This document shows, in pieces, positions 1 through 7,698 of a DNA stretch of 64,000 nt. Below the pieces are notes generated by a model that saw only the letters and a list, made by a program, of their open reading frames with translations, was not told the origin of the DNA and did not search any database. Source of the stretch: Clostridiaceae bacterium (GTDB lineage Bacteria; Bacillota; Clostridia; DSM-8532); assembly GCA_012840245.1 (NCBI GenBank), contig DULR01000034.1, forward strand, positions 1 through 64,000, given 5' to 3'. Each line of letters begins with the position of its first letter. Position 1 is the first letter of the stretch. The position numbers and the translations under genes were made by a program.

Positions 1-91
1 GTCAATCCGAGCGAAGTGAGTGATTGACCAGGTCATCCTGAGCGAAGCGAAGGATCTTATCCAGTCAATCCGAGCGAAGTGAGTAATTGAC
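1..91. repeat. GTCATCCTGAGCGAAG-type intergenic repeat cluster
   Basis: Two near-identical 28-base units at 1-28 and 64-91 differ at one base. Each is bounded by the inverted ends GTCAAT and ATTGAC. Between them, at 32-58, lies GTCATCCTGAGCGAAGCGAA followed by GGATCTT, a motif common in intergenic DNA of many bacteria. Degenerate relatives occur at 11089-11114 and 33439-33466. No coding potential is seen. The function is unknown. Confidence 0.7.
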
Positions 92-141
92 TGTATACCC
101 ATGGGCATGGATGGCAATAATGGTTCATGGGGTGATGCAAT

Positions 142-297
142 ATGCTGAAGAATGATGATCAGCTGAAATTGGAAGTAGCCAGAGAACTTGGCTTGCTGGA
201 AAAAATCCAGGCCGGCGGCTGGAAAAGCCTTAGTCCAAAGGAAACAGGACGCATCGGAGGTATTATTTCCAGAAAGAAAAAAAGCAAGGCTGTCTGA
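142..297 (+). CDS. Probable small acid-soluble spore protein, alpha/beta-like (51 aa)
   Basis: A short reading frame of 51 codons that starts at ATG 142 behind a GGGGTGATG ribosome site. The protein has an EVARELGL block near residue 11 and a GWKSLSPKETGRIGG block followed by a basic Lys/Arg-rich tail. This pattern resembles the short clostridial alpha/beta-type SASPs, which coat DNA in dormant spores and are digested by the GPR protease at germination. A gpr gene is present at 36833-37834. The assignment rests on remembered motif similarity, so the family is likely but not certain. Confidence 0.65.
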   Translation: MLKNDDQLKLEVARELGLLEKIQAGGWKSLSPKETGRIGGIISRKKKSKAV

Positions 298-312
298 ATT
301 ACGGGTAATGGT

Positions 313-1059
313 ATGTACACACACATGGCGGAGGTTTATGACCGACTAACACACGATATCAACTATACTGAGTGGGCTGATTACTTACAATCAGCCTTTA
401 TGAAATTCAGGTGTGCACCCAGGCTCATACTTGAGCTTGGGTGCGGGACCGGAAGTTTAGCCATTGAACTGTCAAAGCGCGGATATGATATGATCGCTCT
501 GGATTCCTCGGTCGACATGCTGGGGAAAGCCTATCAAAAGGCGAAGGATGCAGGTGCAGACATTCTGTTTCTGAATCAGGACATGAGGGAATTCGAGCTG
601 TACGGAACAGTCGATGCCGTTTTATGCCTGCTGGATTCCATCAACTATATTACTTCAATGAAGGATTTGAAAAAGGTGTTCGGTCTGGTCAGAAATTATC
701 TGAACCCCGGAGGACTGTTCATTTTCGACACCAACAGCCCGTACAAGCTGTCACATGTTTTGGGAAACGAAACCTTTTACGAACTGGGTGACGAAATCTC
801 ATGGGTGTGGCAGAATACATACGACAGCAAAAAACGGATCACGACCTTTGATATCACCTTTTTTGTAAAAAGCAAAAACGGGCTTTATGAGCGCTTTGAT
901 GAGACCCACAGGGAGAGGGCGTATACAAGGGAGGAAATGGAAGGAGCCCTGAAATCGGCCGGACTTCAGCTTCTTGGGGATTACGGCAATCTGAATTTCT
1001 CAAAACCGGCTCCGTCAGAAGAACGTATTTTTTATATTGCACAAAAAGCCCTGACATGA
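313..1059 (+). CDS. Class I SAM-dependent methyltransferase
   Basis: 248 aa. Residues 41-47 (ELGCGTG) form the glycine-rich SAM-binding motif I, and the acidic residue ending motif II follows in IALDSS near residue 60. The N-terminus (MYTHMAEVYDRL) matches the usual start of this family of small-molecule or tRNA-like methyltransferases, which supports ATG 313 although the ribosome site in front is weak. The gene lies 59 bases before nusB and may share its transcript. The substrate cannot be read from the sequence. Confidence 0.8.
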   Translation: MYTHMAEVYDRLTHDINYTEWADYLQSAFMKFRCAPRLILELGCGTGSLAIELSKRGYDMIALDSSVDMLGKAYQKAKDAGADILFLNQDMREFELYGTVDAVLCLLDSINYITSMKDLKKVFGLVRNYLNPGGLFIFDTNSPYKLSHVLGNETFYELGDEISWVWQNTYDSKKRITTFDITFFVKSKNGLYERFDETHRERAYTREEMEGALKSAGLQLLGDYGNLNFSKPAPSEERIFYIAQKALT

Positions 1060-1118
1060 TTTAATCTGATTATGCAATATTGTTTCGGACTTTGAATGTG
1101 AATGTGGAGGGACAATCC

Positions 1119-1556
1119 TTGGGAAGAAGAGAGACCAGAGAGAATGCGATGAAATTGCTTTATCAGATACAGATACAAAAGGATGATATCAAGGAGCAGA
1201 TCGAGATGTTCATGGAGGAAAACCAGATAACCAGTGATCCGGATAAGGAATACTTTCTGGATGTGGTCAACGGTGTGGCCGAAAAATCAGAAGAGCTGGA
1301 CGAGCTTATAGCCCATCATGCCAAAGACTGGTCTATCAACAGAATGCCGAAAGTGGATCTGGCCATAATGCGTCTTTCATGCTATGAAATGAAATACAGA
1401 GATGACATTCCCGTCAATGTGTCAATAAACGAAGCGGTCGAAATGGCGAAAAAGTATGGCGGAGACCAATCCAAAACATTCGTCAACGGGGTATTGGGAA
1501 AGATATACGAAGAAATAAAAAGCTATTCCGATAATAAATCGGAGGAACAGCCATGA
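1119..1556 (+). CDS. nusB: Transcription antitermination factor NusB
   Basis: 145 aa. The frame is open further upstream, but a GGAGGG site at 1106-1111 and the typical N-terminus GRRETRENAMKLLYQ place the start at TTG 1119. NusB is an all-helical RNA-binding protein that binds boxA with NusE (S10) in rRNA antitermination. The conserved C-terminal part (DVPVNVSINEAVEMAKKYG-like, then FVNGVLGKI) is present. It heads nusB-xseA-xseB-ispA, and its stop overlaps the xseA start by the four bases ATGA. Confidence 0.95.
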   Translation: MGRRETRENAMKLLYQIQIQKDDIKEQIEMFMEENQITSDPDKEYFLDVVNGVAEKSEELDELIAHHAKDWSINRMPKVDLAIMRLSCYEMKYRDDIPVNVSINEAVEMAKKYGGDQSKTFVNGVLGKIYEEIKSYSDNKSEEQP

Positions 1557-2749
1557 ATAAGGCCATGACCGTCACAGAACTCACCATATATATAAAGCGG
1601 CTTGTTGACAGCGACATGCTGCTTTCGGATGTTCTGGTCACGGGTGAGATTTCAAATTTCAAAGCCCATACATCGGGCCATATGTACTTTTCATTGAAAG
1701 ATAAGGATTCGGTCATAAAATGTGTGATGTTCAGATCCCAGAACAGCCGGTTGAAATTCAGACCGGAAGAAGGAATGAGGATCATTGCAAGAGGATACAT
1801 ATCTGTTTACGCCCAGGGGGGAACATATCAGCTTTACGTAGACGACATGCAGCCTGACGGTACAGGTGCTCTGTATATGGCGTTTGAACAGCTGAAAAAG
1901 AAGCTTGAAGCCATGGGGCTTTTTGATGCTGCCAGGAAAAAACCTATCCCGCTGCTGCCCCGGGCCATAGGTATCATTACTTCACCCACGGGAGCCGTGA
2001 TAAGGGACATAACGAACATTTTGAACAGGCGCTATCCGAACAACAGAGTGATACTGTATCCATCGGCCGTACAGGGGACCGAAGCCCCGGCTCAGCTGAT
2101 CAATGGCATCAAATGCTTCAATTCATTAAAAAATGTCGATGTCATAATTCTTGCCCGTGGAGGAGGTTCCCTGGAAGATCTGTGGGCATTCAATGATGAA
2201 AGGCTTGCACTGGCCATAGCAGAATCTGAGATCCCCGTCATATCGGCGGTAGGACATGAAACAGACTTTTCGATCTCGGATTTCGTCGCAGATTTGAGAG
2301 CGCCTACGCCTTCGGCGGCAGCCGAGCTTGTAGTACCGGAAAAACATATATTGACCGATAGACTTGAGATTTATAAAAAAAGGCTGACCGGTTCATTATT
2401 ACAAAGATTGAAAAAAGAGCGGGAAAGAATACATAAAATATCCAGGTCGAAAAGCCTTATCAGGCCGATGGATTCAATAAATCAAAAAAGGCAGATGATC
2501 GACTCTCTTGAGCGGAGTCTGGGTTTACACGGCAAGGCCAGGGTGGAACGCTTACGGGCTGCATTGGGAATAGCGGCTGGTAAGTTGAATGCCTTGAGCC
2601 CTCTTACGGTATTGAGCCGTGGATATGGTGTGATCAAGAAGGAGGACGGAACGATAGTACGTTCGGTAAAAGGACTTGAGCCGGGAGACAGGCTGGTCAT
2701 CAGGGTAGCCGACGGCGAGTTCAGCGCTCTGCACGAAAAAACATTATAA
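1553..2749 (+). CDS. xseA: Exodeoxyribonuclease VII large subunit
   Basis: 398 aa, the usual length. The N-terminal OB-fold (about 1-100, including ISNFKAHTSGHMYFSLKD) binds single-stranded DNA. The catalytic domain (about 125-330) carries ARGGGSLEDLWAFNDE and AVGHETDFSISDFVADLRAPTPSAAAE, the family signature. A coiled-coil stretch follows, and the C-terminus has the typical LSRGYGV. ATG 1553 overlaps the nusB stop and has a GGAGG site within nusB. The partner xseB is the next gene. Confidence 0.97.
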   Translation: MNKAMTVTELTIYIKRLVDSDMLLSDVLVTGEISNFKAHTSGHMYFSLKDKDSVIKCVMFRSQNSRLKFRPEEGMRIIARGYISVYAQGGTYQLYVDDMQPDGTGALYMAFEQLKKKLEAMGLFDAARKKPIPLLPRAIGIITSPTGAVIRDITNILNRRYPNNRVILYPSAVQGTEAPAQLINGIKCFNSLKNVDVIILARGGGSLEDLWAFNDERLALAIAESEIPVISAVGHETDFSISDFVADLRAPTPSAAAELVVPEKHILTDRLEIYKKRLTGSLLQRLKKERERIHKISRSKSLIRPMDSINQKRQMIDSLERSLGLHGKARVERLRAALGIAAGKLNALSPLTVLSRGYGVIKKEDGTIVRSVKGLEPGDRLVIRVADGEFSALHEKTL

Positions 2750-2753
2750 ACCA

Positions 2754-2780
2754 GTAAACCAGGAGGACGGTTCTTGTGAT
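2754..2780. repeat. Degenerate ACACAG/GGACGGTTC palindromic repeat
   Basis: The stretch around GGAGGACGGTTCTTGTG shares its core GGACGGTTC with the reverse complement of the palindrome at 61328-61352. This looks like a decayed copy of a REP-like repeat in the xseA-xseB gap. With only two diverged copies in view the relation is tentative. Confidence 0.35.
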
Positions 2781-2815
2781 TAACCTTTAAGGTTTATTTG
2801 AAGGGGAGAAAATGT

Positions 2816-3067
2816 ATGAAAAAGAGTGAGGAAAAGAAAGATATAACTTATGAACAGGCCGCAGCCGAACTTGAGAGCGTGGTGGAGCTTCTGGAAAACG
2901 GAGAGCTGACACTCGAAGATTCCATCAGAATGTTTGAAAGAGGAATAGAACTGGTGCGTTTTTGCAATAAAAAGCTTGATGAGATCGAAAAAAGGATAAC
3001 TATCCTTATTGAAGGAAAGGATGGGATGACAGAAAAGGATTTTCATCCCGAAGATATGACGATATGA
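2816..3067 (+). CDS. xseB: Exodeoxyribonuclease VII small subunit
   Basis: 83 aa. The frame is open from TTG 2798, but AAGGGGAG at 2801-2808 points to ATG 2816. The helical core (TYEQAAAELESVVELLENGEL, then LEDSIRMFERGIELVRFCNKKL) is the full XseB family signature. It binds the coiled coil of XseA. Its stop overlaps the start of ispA by ATGA, so the two genes are likely translationally coupled. Confidence 0.96.
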   Translation: MKKSEEKKDITYEQAAAELESVVELLENGELTLEDSIRMFERGIELVRFCNKKLDEIEKRITILIEGKDGMTEKDFHPEDMTI

Positions 3068-3951
3068 GTTTCAGTGCCTTATACAAAGATTATCAGGAGA
3101 TCGTTGAAAACTGGCTTGATTCTGTGATATCAAAGCACCTGTTCCAGAGATCCGGTATCCATGAGGCAATGGAATACAGCCTTATGGCAGGAGGCAAGAG
3201 AATAAGGCCGGTGCTGTCGGTCGCAGTATGCGATATGCTCAAAGGTGACAGGTCTTTGATCATGCCCTATGCAACTGCTCTTGAACTGATCCACACATAT
3301 TCGCTGATCCATGATGATCTTCCCTGCATGGACAATGATGATTTCAGGCGGGGCAAGCCCACCAACCATAAAGTTTTCGGGGAAGCAATGGCAGTCCTTG
3401 CCGGTGATGGATTGCTTAACCTTGCATATGAGATCATGCTTGCCGATTTGACGAATGAAAAGAACAACGGGCTTAAAAAAGCGCAAACAGCCCGATTGAT
3501 CGCAGAAGCAGCCGGTATCTCAGGTATGATAGCCGGTCAGGTAATGGATATGGAATCCGAAAACAGGGACATATCGTATGAAGAGCTTTGTACCATGCAT
3601 AAAAATAAAACGGGAGCATTGATAAGGGCAGCTGTCCTTGCGCCTGCCATACTGCTGGATGCAAGCGAGGAGATCCGTACGAATTTGGAGGTATATGCCG
3701 AAAATATCGGGCTTGCTTTTCAGATCAAGGATGATATCCTCGACCATGAAGGCTCTGTGGAAATTACAGGGAAATCGGTGGGGAGCGACGAAAAGAACAA
3801 TAAGGCTACTTTTGTGAGCAAGCTGGGTATGGATAAAGCCAAAGAGTTGTTGAAGTCAGCTGTCGAAAAAGCTGTGGAAGCCTTAAAATCCATCGGGAAC
3901 AATGACTTCCTTGTCAAAATGGCAGTTTTTATTGCCCAGAGGAATAAATAG
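3064..3951 (+). CDS. ispA: Farnesyl diphosphate synthase (polyprenyl synthetase)
   Basis: 295 aa. It condenses DMAPP/GPP with IPP. The first aspartate-rich motif DDLPCMD is at residues 84-90 with RR following, and the second motif DDILD is at 223-227. A tyrosine lies five residues before the first motif (Tyr79), the position that limits chain length to C15 in Bacillus-type FPP synthases, so farnesyl-PP is the expected product. The gene overlaps xseB and is linked to dxs downstream, as in many Firmicutes. Confidence 0.95.
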   Translation: MSFSALYKDYQEIVENWLDSVISKHLFQRSGIHEAMEYSLMAGGKRIRPVLSVAVCDMLKGDRSLIMPYATALELIHTYSLIHDDLPCMDNDDFRRGKPTNHKVFGEAMAVLAGDGLLNLAYEIMLADLTNEKNNGLKKAQTARLIAEAAGISGMIAGQVMDMESENRDISYEELCTMHKNKTGALIRAAVLAPAILLDASEEIRTNLEVYAENIGLAFQIKDDILDHEGSVEITGKSVGSDEKNNKATFVSKLGMDKAKELLKSAVEKAVEALKSIGNNDFLVKMAVFIAQRNK

Positions 3952-3983
3952 CAGACAGTAGCAGCACGGGAGGAAAGACAAAT

Positions 3984-4418
3984 TTGACGTTAAGCAGTAT
4001 TTTCAGCAATAAAGCCATTACTTTGCCCATTCTGTCATGGTTTCTGGCACAGTTCATTAAGTTCATCCTTTGTCTTATCAAGTATAAAAAGCTGGATTTC
4101 AGAAAATTCGTAGCTTCAGGGGGTATGCCCAGCTCCCACAGCGCTATTTCGGTATGTCTGGCTACGGTCATAGGGATCCAATACGGATTCGGTTCGGGTG
4201 AATTCGCAATATCTGCAATCCTTTCGTTTATCGTGATGGCCGATGCCGCGGGTGTAAGGCGCGCGGCAGGCAAACAGGCCGAAGTACTGAACAAGATCAT
4301 TTACCACTCCAAGGAAATAAGAATGGATCAGGAGCTAAAGGTACTGCTCGGGCATACCCCGATACAAGTGTTGGCAGGAGCGCTTCTGGGCATTCTGGTA
4401 GGAACCGTATTTGCATAA
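3984..4418 (+). CDS. Divergent PAP2 family protein (YuiD-like, DUF212)
   Basis: 144 aa. It starts at TTG 3984 behind GGGAGGAAAG. Hydrophobic segments flank SGGMPSSHS (about residues 46-54), and DAAGVRRAAGKQA (about 87-99) and LLGHTPIQV (about 121-129) follow. These are the phosphatase-like motifs of the YuiD family, which is related to acid phosphatases and vanadium haloperoxidases. A membrane phosphatase acting on isoprenoid or lipid phosphates would fit next to ispA, but this is inference. The end of the gene overlaps the -35 box of the following RNA gene. Confidence 0.85.
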   Translation: MTLSSIFSNKAITLPILSWFLAQFIKFILCLIKYKKLDFRKFVASGGMPSSHSAISVCLATVIGIQYGFGSGEFAISAILSFIVMADAAGVRRAAGKQAEVLNKIIYHSKEIRMDQELKVLLGHTPIQVLAGALLGILVGTVFA

Positions 4419-4439
4419 CCTGAAATTTTGATGTATAAT
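4411..4439 (+). promoter_or_regulatory. Sigma-A-type promoter for the OLE RNA
   Basis: TTGCAT at 4411-4416 and a perfect TATAAT at 4434-4439 are separated by exactly 17 bases. The -35 box overlaps the last codon and the stop of the preceding gene. Transcription should start near 4446, giving the long RNA its own promoter in addition to read-through from the ispA operon. Confidence 0.7.
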
Positions 4440-4445
4440 ACTATT

Positions 4446-5063
4446 CCATGATAAAAGTCATCGGGATGGCGCAGTATCCTAGTCAGTACTGCCTGCTTCG
4501 AAGACGGGCCTAAAAATCCGTTAAAGGGCACATCGATGAAGTTCCTTGTGCCGGCTTGTTACGCCCAGTGATGGGCTGGTGCTGGGAGTTAAGGTTTAGG
4601 GGCAGCCTGCAATGGCATGCAGGAGATGACCCCTTTACCGCGGAGACCTTCAATCGTGGGAGACAGATTGCCCCGCGCGAGCGCTAAAAATCTTGACTAC
4701 GATGAAGGATGAACCTGTCATGCGGTATCGCTTTTTCGGTGCTGTGGACAGTGTAGCCTGCCTTGAGTGTTGTTGGAGGGATAATGGATCACGTGTTTAT
4801 GTACTGGCCGGTACATAAACAATATTGCCGTTTGAAACCAACAGTGCAAAAGAGGCTAGAAGCGGGTACAGGCTCTCGGGGAAAACCCCTAGGCTGTTTG
4901 TATAAGGCAATCTGGGGATTGCAGTGTGGACTAAGTGGTGATCAGGCTTTGAAAAGGGCAACCTTTCAACGCCGAAGTTAAAGGGAAACCACCGGGACGG
5001 CGACGTTCCGGCATTCGACGGGGAAAACCTGCCTGACCTAAGCCGCAAAATTTACTCAGATTG
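4446..5063 (+). ncRNA. ole: OLE RNA (Ornate Large Extremophilic RNA)
   Basis: About 620 nt without a convincing gene, placed between the ispA-yuiD end and a membrane-protein gene followed by dxs, which is the established neighbourhood of OLE RNA. It is rich in stems: a perfect 10-bp stem GTTTATGTAC/GTACATAAAC at 4795-4820, a nested hairpin GGGG...CCTGC/GCAGG...CCCC at 4599-4633, GGGGAAAACCCC at about 4879-4890, GCAATC/GATTGC around 4907-4922 and TTGAAAAGG/CCTTTCAA at about 4948-4970. Known OLE RNAs are about 600 nt, abundant, membrane-bound through OapA, and needed in Halalkalibacterium halodurans for tolerance of cold, short-chain alcohols and Mg2+ stress. Their biochemical action is unresolved. 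The identification rests on length, synteny and structure; the 3' end is approximate. Confidence 0.88.
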
Positions 5064-5139
5064 CTGCCATCCTACTGATCATATCTTACATAATATACTT
5101 GACCAAAAAATTATTAGTTTTGGGAAAGCAGGTTCATAC

Positions 5140-5796
5140 TTGGAACAGGAAAAATCGGAAAAAAAGTTTATAAGACTTTTTGACAGATACAGGGAACTTG
5201 CCAATGTCAGCGTTCCCGTCAAAAAAAGCTCCGGAATTGAGAAAAAACATATTTTCTGGGGTTTTCTTATTACTATCGTTTCTTTTACATTATCAATACT
5301 TATTCTTTTTGCATCGACGAGCATATTCAAGGCTATCCCGCCTGGTTTTGCTTTTTTTGTGGTTCTGGGCATCATACTGATAGGAGTTGCTTTTGACGCG
5401 GTGGGTACCGCTGTTACAGCTGCAGATGAGACTCCATTTCACTCCATGGCATCCAAAAAAATGCGCGGAGCGAAGCAGTCCATCATGCTTTTAAGAAATT
5501 CTCCGAAGGTATCCAGCTTTTGCAACGACGTTGTAGGAGATATATGCAGTGTTGTAAGCGGTGCAGCCGGAACAGCTATAGTATACCGGTTGTTTACCGG
5601 AGATCCGAATATTTCGTTTATCGAGCCGGTCTGCGGTGCTTTAATCGCAGCAATGACGGTGGGCGGCAAAGCATTTGCTAAAAATCTGGGTATCAACAAT
5701 GCAAATTATATCGTTTATAAGGTTGGCAGATTGCTTTCCCTTTTTTCACGCCGCAAACAAGGGAAAAAATGCAAAAAGGGCAAGCATACAGGCTGA
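5140..5796 (+). CDS. oapA: OLE-associated membrane protein OapA
   Basis: 218 aa, starting at TTG 5140 with only a weak AAAGCAGG site. Hydrophobic segments lie at about residues 40-60 and 68-88, with further weaker ones at 140-180. Between them is the family's conserved polar region FDAVGTAV..ADETPFHSMASKKMRGAK (about 89-116). OapA binds OLE RNA and anchors it to the membrane. The ADETPFHSMA..K pattern recalls the DUF21 membrane domain of CorC/CNNM Mg2+ proteins; that resemblance is my reading. The gene follows the RNA by about 80 bases without a clear terminator, so the two are probably co-transcribed. Confidence 0.88.
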   Translation: MEQEKSEKKFIRLFDRYRELANVSVPVKKSSGIEKKHIFWGFLITIVSFTLSILILFASTSIFKAIPPGFAFFVVLGIILIGVAFDAVGTAVTAADETPFHSMASKKMRGAKQSIMLLRNSPKVSSFCNDVVGDICSVVSGAAGTAIVYRLFTGDPNISFIEPVCGALIAAMTVGGKAFAKNLGINNANYIVYKVGRLLSLFSRRKQGKKCKKGKHTG

Positions 5797-5802
5797 TTTG
5801 GG

Positions 5803-7698
5803 GTGTATCAAGATTTGAAGAAGATAGATGGAACATATGGTTATCTTTCCAAAGTTAACAGTCCGGCCGATCTGAAAAAGCTGAGCTACGAAGAGCTGGG
5901 CATTCTGGCCGAGGAAATCCGGCTGTTTTTATTGGATTCGGTTTCGAAAACCGGCGGACATATCGCCTCCAATCTGGGAGTGGTCGAGCTTACAATAGCG
6001 CTTCACAGGGTACTGAATGCCCCTGTGGACAAAATCATATGGGATGTGGGGCATCAGACATATGTCCATAAAATACTTACAGGCAGAAAAGCTTTATTTG
6101 ACACTCTTAGAAAGCTCGACGGTCTGTCGGGCTTCCCGAAAACTCAGGAAAGCTCCTATGACGCATTCAACACAGGACACAGCAGCACCTCTGTTTCCGC
6201 CGCTCTGGGAATGGCCAGAGCAAGGGATTTGAAGGGGGAGAATTATACAGTCGCCGCAGTGATAGGGGATGGAGCCCTGACCGGTGGGATGGCTCTGGAA
6301 GCCCTCAATGATGCCGGAATGGCACGAACCAACCTGTTGATAATATTGAATGACAATGGAATGTCGATAGCTCCCAATGTGGGGGGATTATCGAGATATC
6401 TGAGCAGGATCAGGGTCAGGCCGTTCTATTACAAGACAAGAGAGTCGATGCAGGCATTTCTCGATCTGTTCCCTAAATCGGGGAAAAGGCTCAGGAGCTT
6501 CCTGCACAAGGTCAAATCGGCAATAAAGAGCATGTTTATGCCGTCCATGTTTTTTGAAGATTTAGGATTCCGCTATTTCGGACCTATTGACGGCCATAAC
6601 ATCAGGGAAATGGTACGGGTCCTGGAACAGGCAAGGACAATGAAAGGTCCTGTTCTCGTACATGTGACCACCATTAAGGGAAAAGGTTATAAATATGCCG
6701 AAAAGCAGCCTGCCATGTACCATGGCATTGCGCCTTTCGAAATAGAAACCGGCCAGGTGCTGGCTGAAGGCAGTGAAAACTATTCCAGTGTATTCGGTGA
6801 AAAACTCTGCGAGCTTGCCAGGGATAATGAAAGAATCGTTGCCATAACAGCAGCCATGACAGACGGTACCGGGCTTACCGGGTTCAGGGAGCTTTTCAAA
6901 AAACGCTTTTTTGATGTTGGGATCGCAGAGCAGCATGCGGTGACTCTGGCCGCCGGTCTGGCAATGGGCGGTATAAAGCCGGTAGTGGCGATCTATTCGA
7001 CGTTCCTGCAGCGTGCATATGATCAGATCCTGCATGATGTGGCTCTCCAGAACCTCCCTGTGGTATTTGCCATAGACAGGGCCGGCGTCGTGGGAGATGA
7101 CGGTGAAACCCATCAGGGGATATATGATGTTTCATATCTGTACACAATACCCAATCTGAAGATTTTGTCGCCCGCATCTCCAAATGAGCTTAAAATCATG
7201 CTGGAGTATGCACTGAAAGAATATCACGGCCCCATAGCCATCAGATATCCGAAAGGTTCCGGATGTGAATTTCAGGGTTCGGAAAAACCTTTGGCCTTTG
7301 GCAGGGGAGTATTGCTGCAGAAGGGCAGGGATGTAACCCTGACCGGTGTAGGTTCGATGATGTGCATCGTTCTTGAGGCTGCACGTCTTCTTGAAATGGA
7401 GGGTATTTCCTGCGAGGTCATCAACCCCAGGTTCCTGCGCCCAATTGATGAAGAGTTGATACTTGAATCAGTGAAAAAGACTAAAAGGATAGTTGTTGTT
7501 GAGGATGTCATTAAAAGCGGAGGATTCGGCTCCCATGTTGCAGAGCTTGTTTTCAGAAGCCGTACAGGGGCTGATTGTATGGTGCTCAGCCTGCCAGACA
7601 AGGGAATCGAGCATGGCAAAAGGGAATTGATTTACAAGAGGTATGGTATTGATCCTGAAGGAATAAAAACAAGCGTAAAAAGCGAGTGGTTCAGTTAA
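5803..7698 (+). CDS. dxs: 1-deoxy-D-xylulose-5-phosphate synthase
   Basis: 631 aa, full length. This thiamine-diphosphate enzyme makes DXP from pyruvate and glyceraldehyde-3-phosphate, the first step of the MEP isoprenoid pathway. Visible motifs are GHQTYVHKILTGR, the ThDP/Mg2+ motif GDGALTGGMALEALNDAG, the FGPIDGHN block, GIAEQHAVTLAAGLA and DRAGVVGDDGETHQG. GTG 5803 is the frame start; TTG 5815 behind GGGGTG (5800-5805) is an equally good choice. The stop overlaps the tlyA start by one base. Confidence 0.96.
   Translation: MYQDLKKIDGTYGYLSKVNSPADLKKLSYEELGILAEEIRLFLLDSVSKTGGHIASNLGVVELTIALHRVLNAPVDKIIWDVGHQTYVHKILTGRKALFDTLRKLDGLSGFPKTQESSYDAFNTGHSSTSVSAALGMARARDLKGENYTVAAVIGDGALTGGMALEALNDAGMARTNLLIILNDNGMSIAPNVGGLSRYLSRIRVRPFYYKTRESMQAFLDLFPKSGKRLRSFLHKVKSAIKSMFMPSMFFEDLGFRYFGPIDGHNIREMVRVLEQARTMKGPVLVHVTTIKGKGYKYAEKQPAMYHGIAPFEIETGQVLAEGSENYSSVFGEKLCELARDNERIVAITAAMTDGTGLTGFRELFKKRFFDVGIAEQHAVTLAAGLAMGGIKPVVAIYSTFLQRAYDQILHDVALQNLPVVFAIDRAGVVGDDGETHQGIYDVSYLYTIPNLKILSPASPNELKIMLEYALKEYHGPIAIRYPKGSGCEFQGSEKPLAFGRGVLLQKGRDVTLTGVGSMMCIVLEAARLLEMEGISCEVINPRFLRPIDEELILESVKKTKRIVVVEDVIKSGGFGSHVAELVFRSRTGADCMVLSLPDKGIEHGKRELIYKRYGIDPEGIKTSVKSEWFS

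Noticed and set aside
1-91. CRISPR array
   Set aside because: Only two repeat units with a repeat-like spacer, no further units and no cas genes.
4763-5048. Open frames on both strands within the OLE interval (plus 4763-4981, minus 4797-5048)
   Set aside because: They have no ribosome sites, no recognisable domains and lie within stem-rich RNA; their openness is explained by chance.
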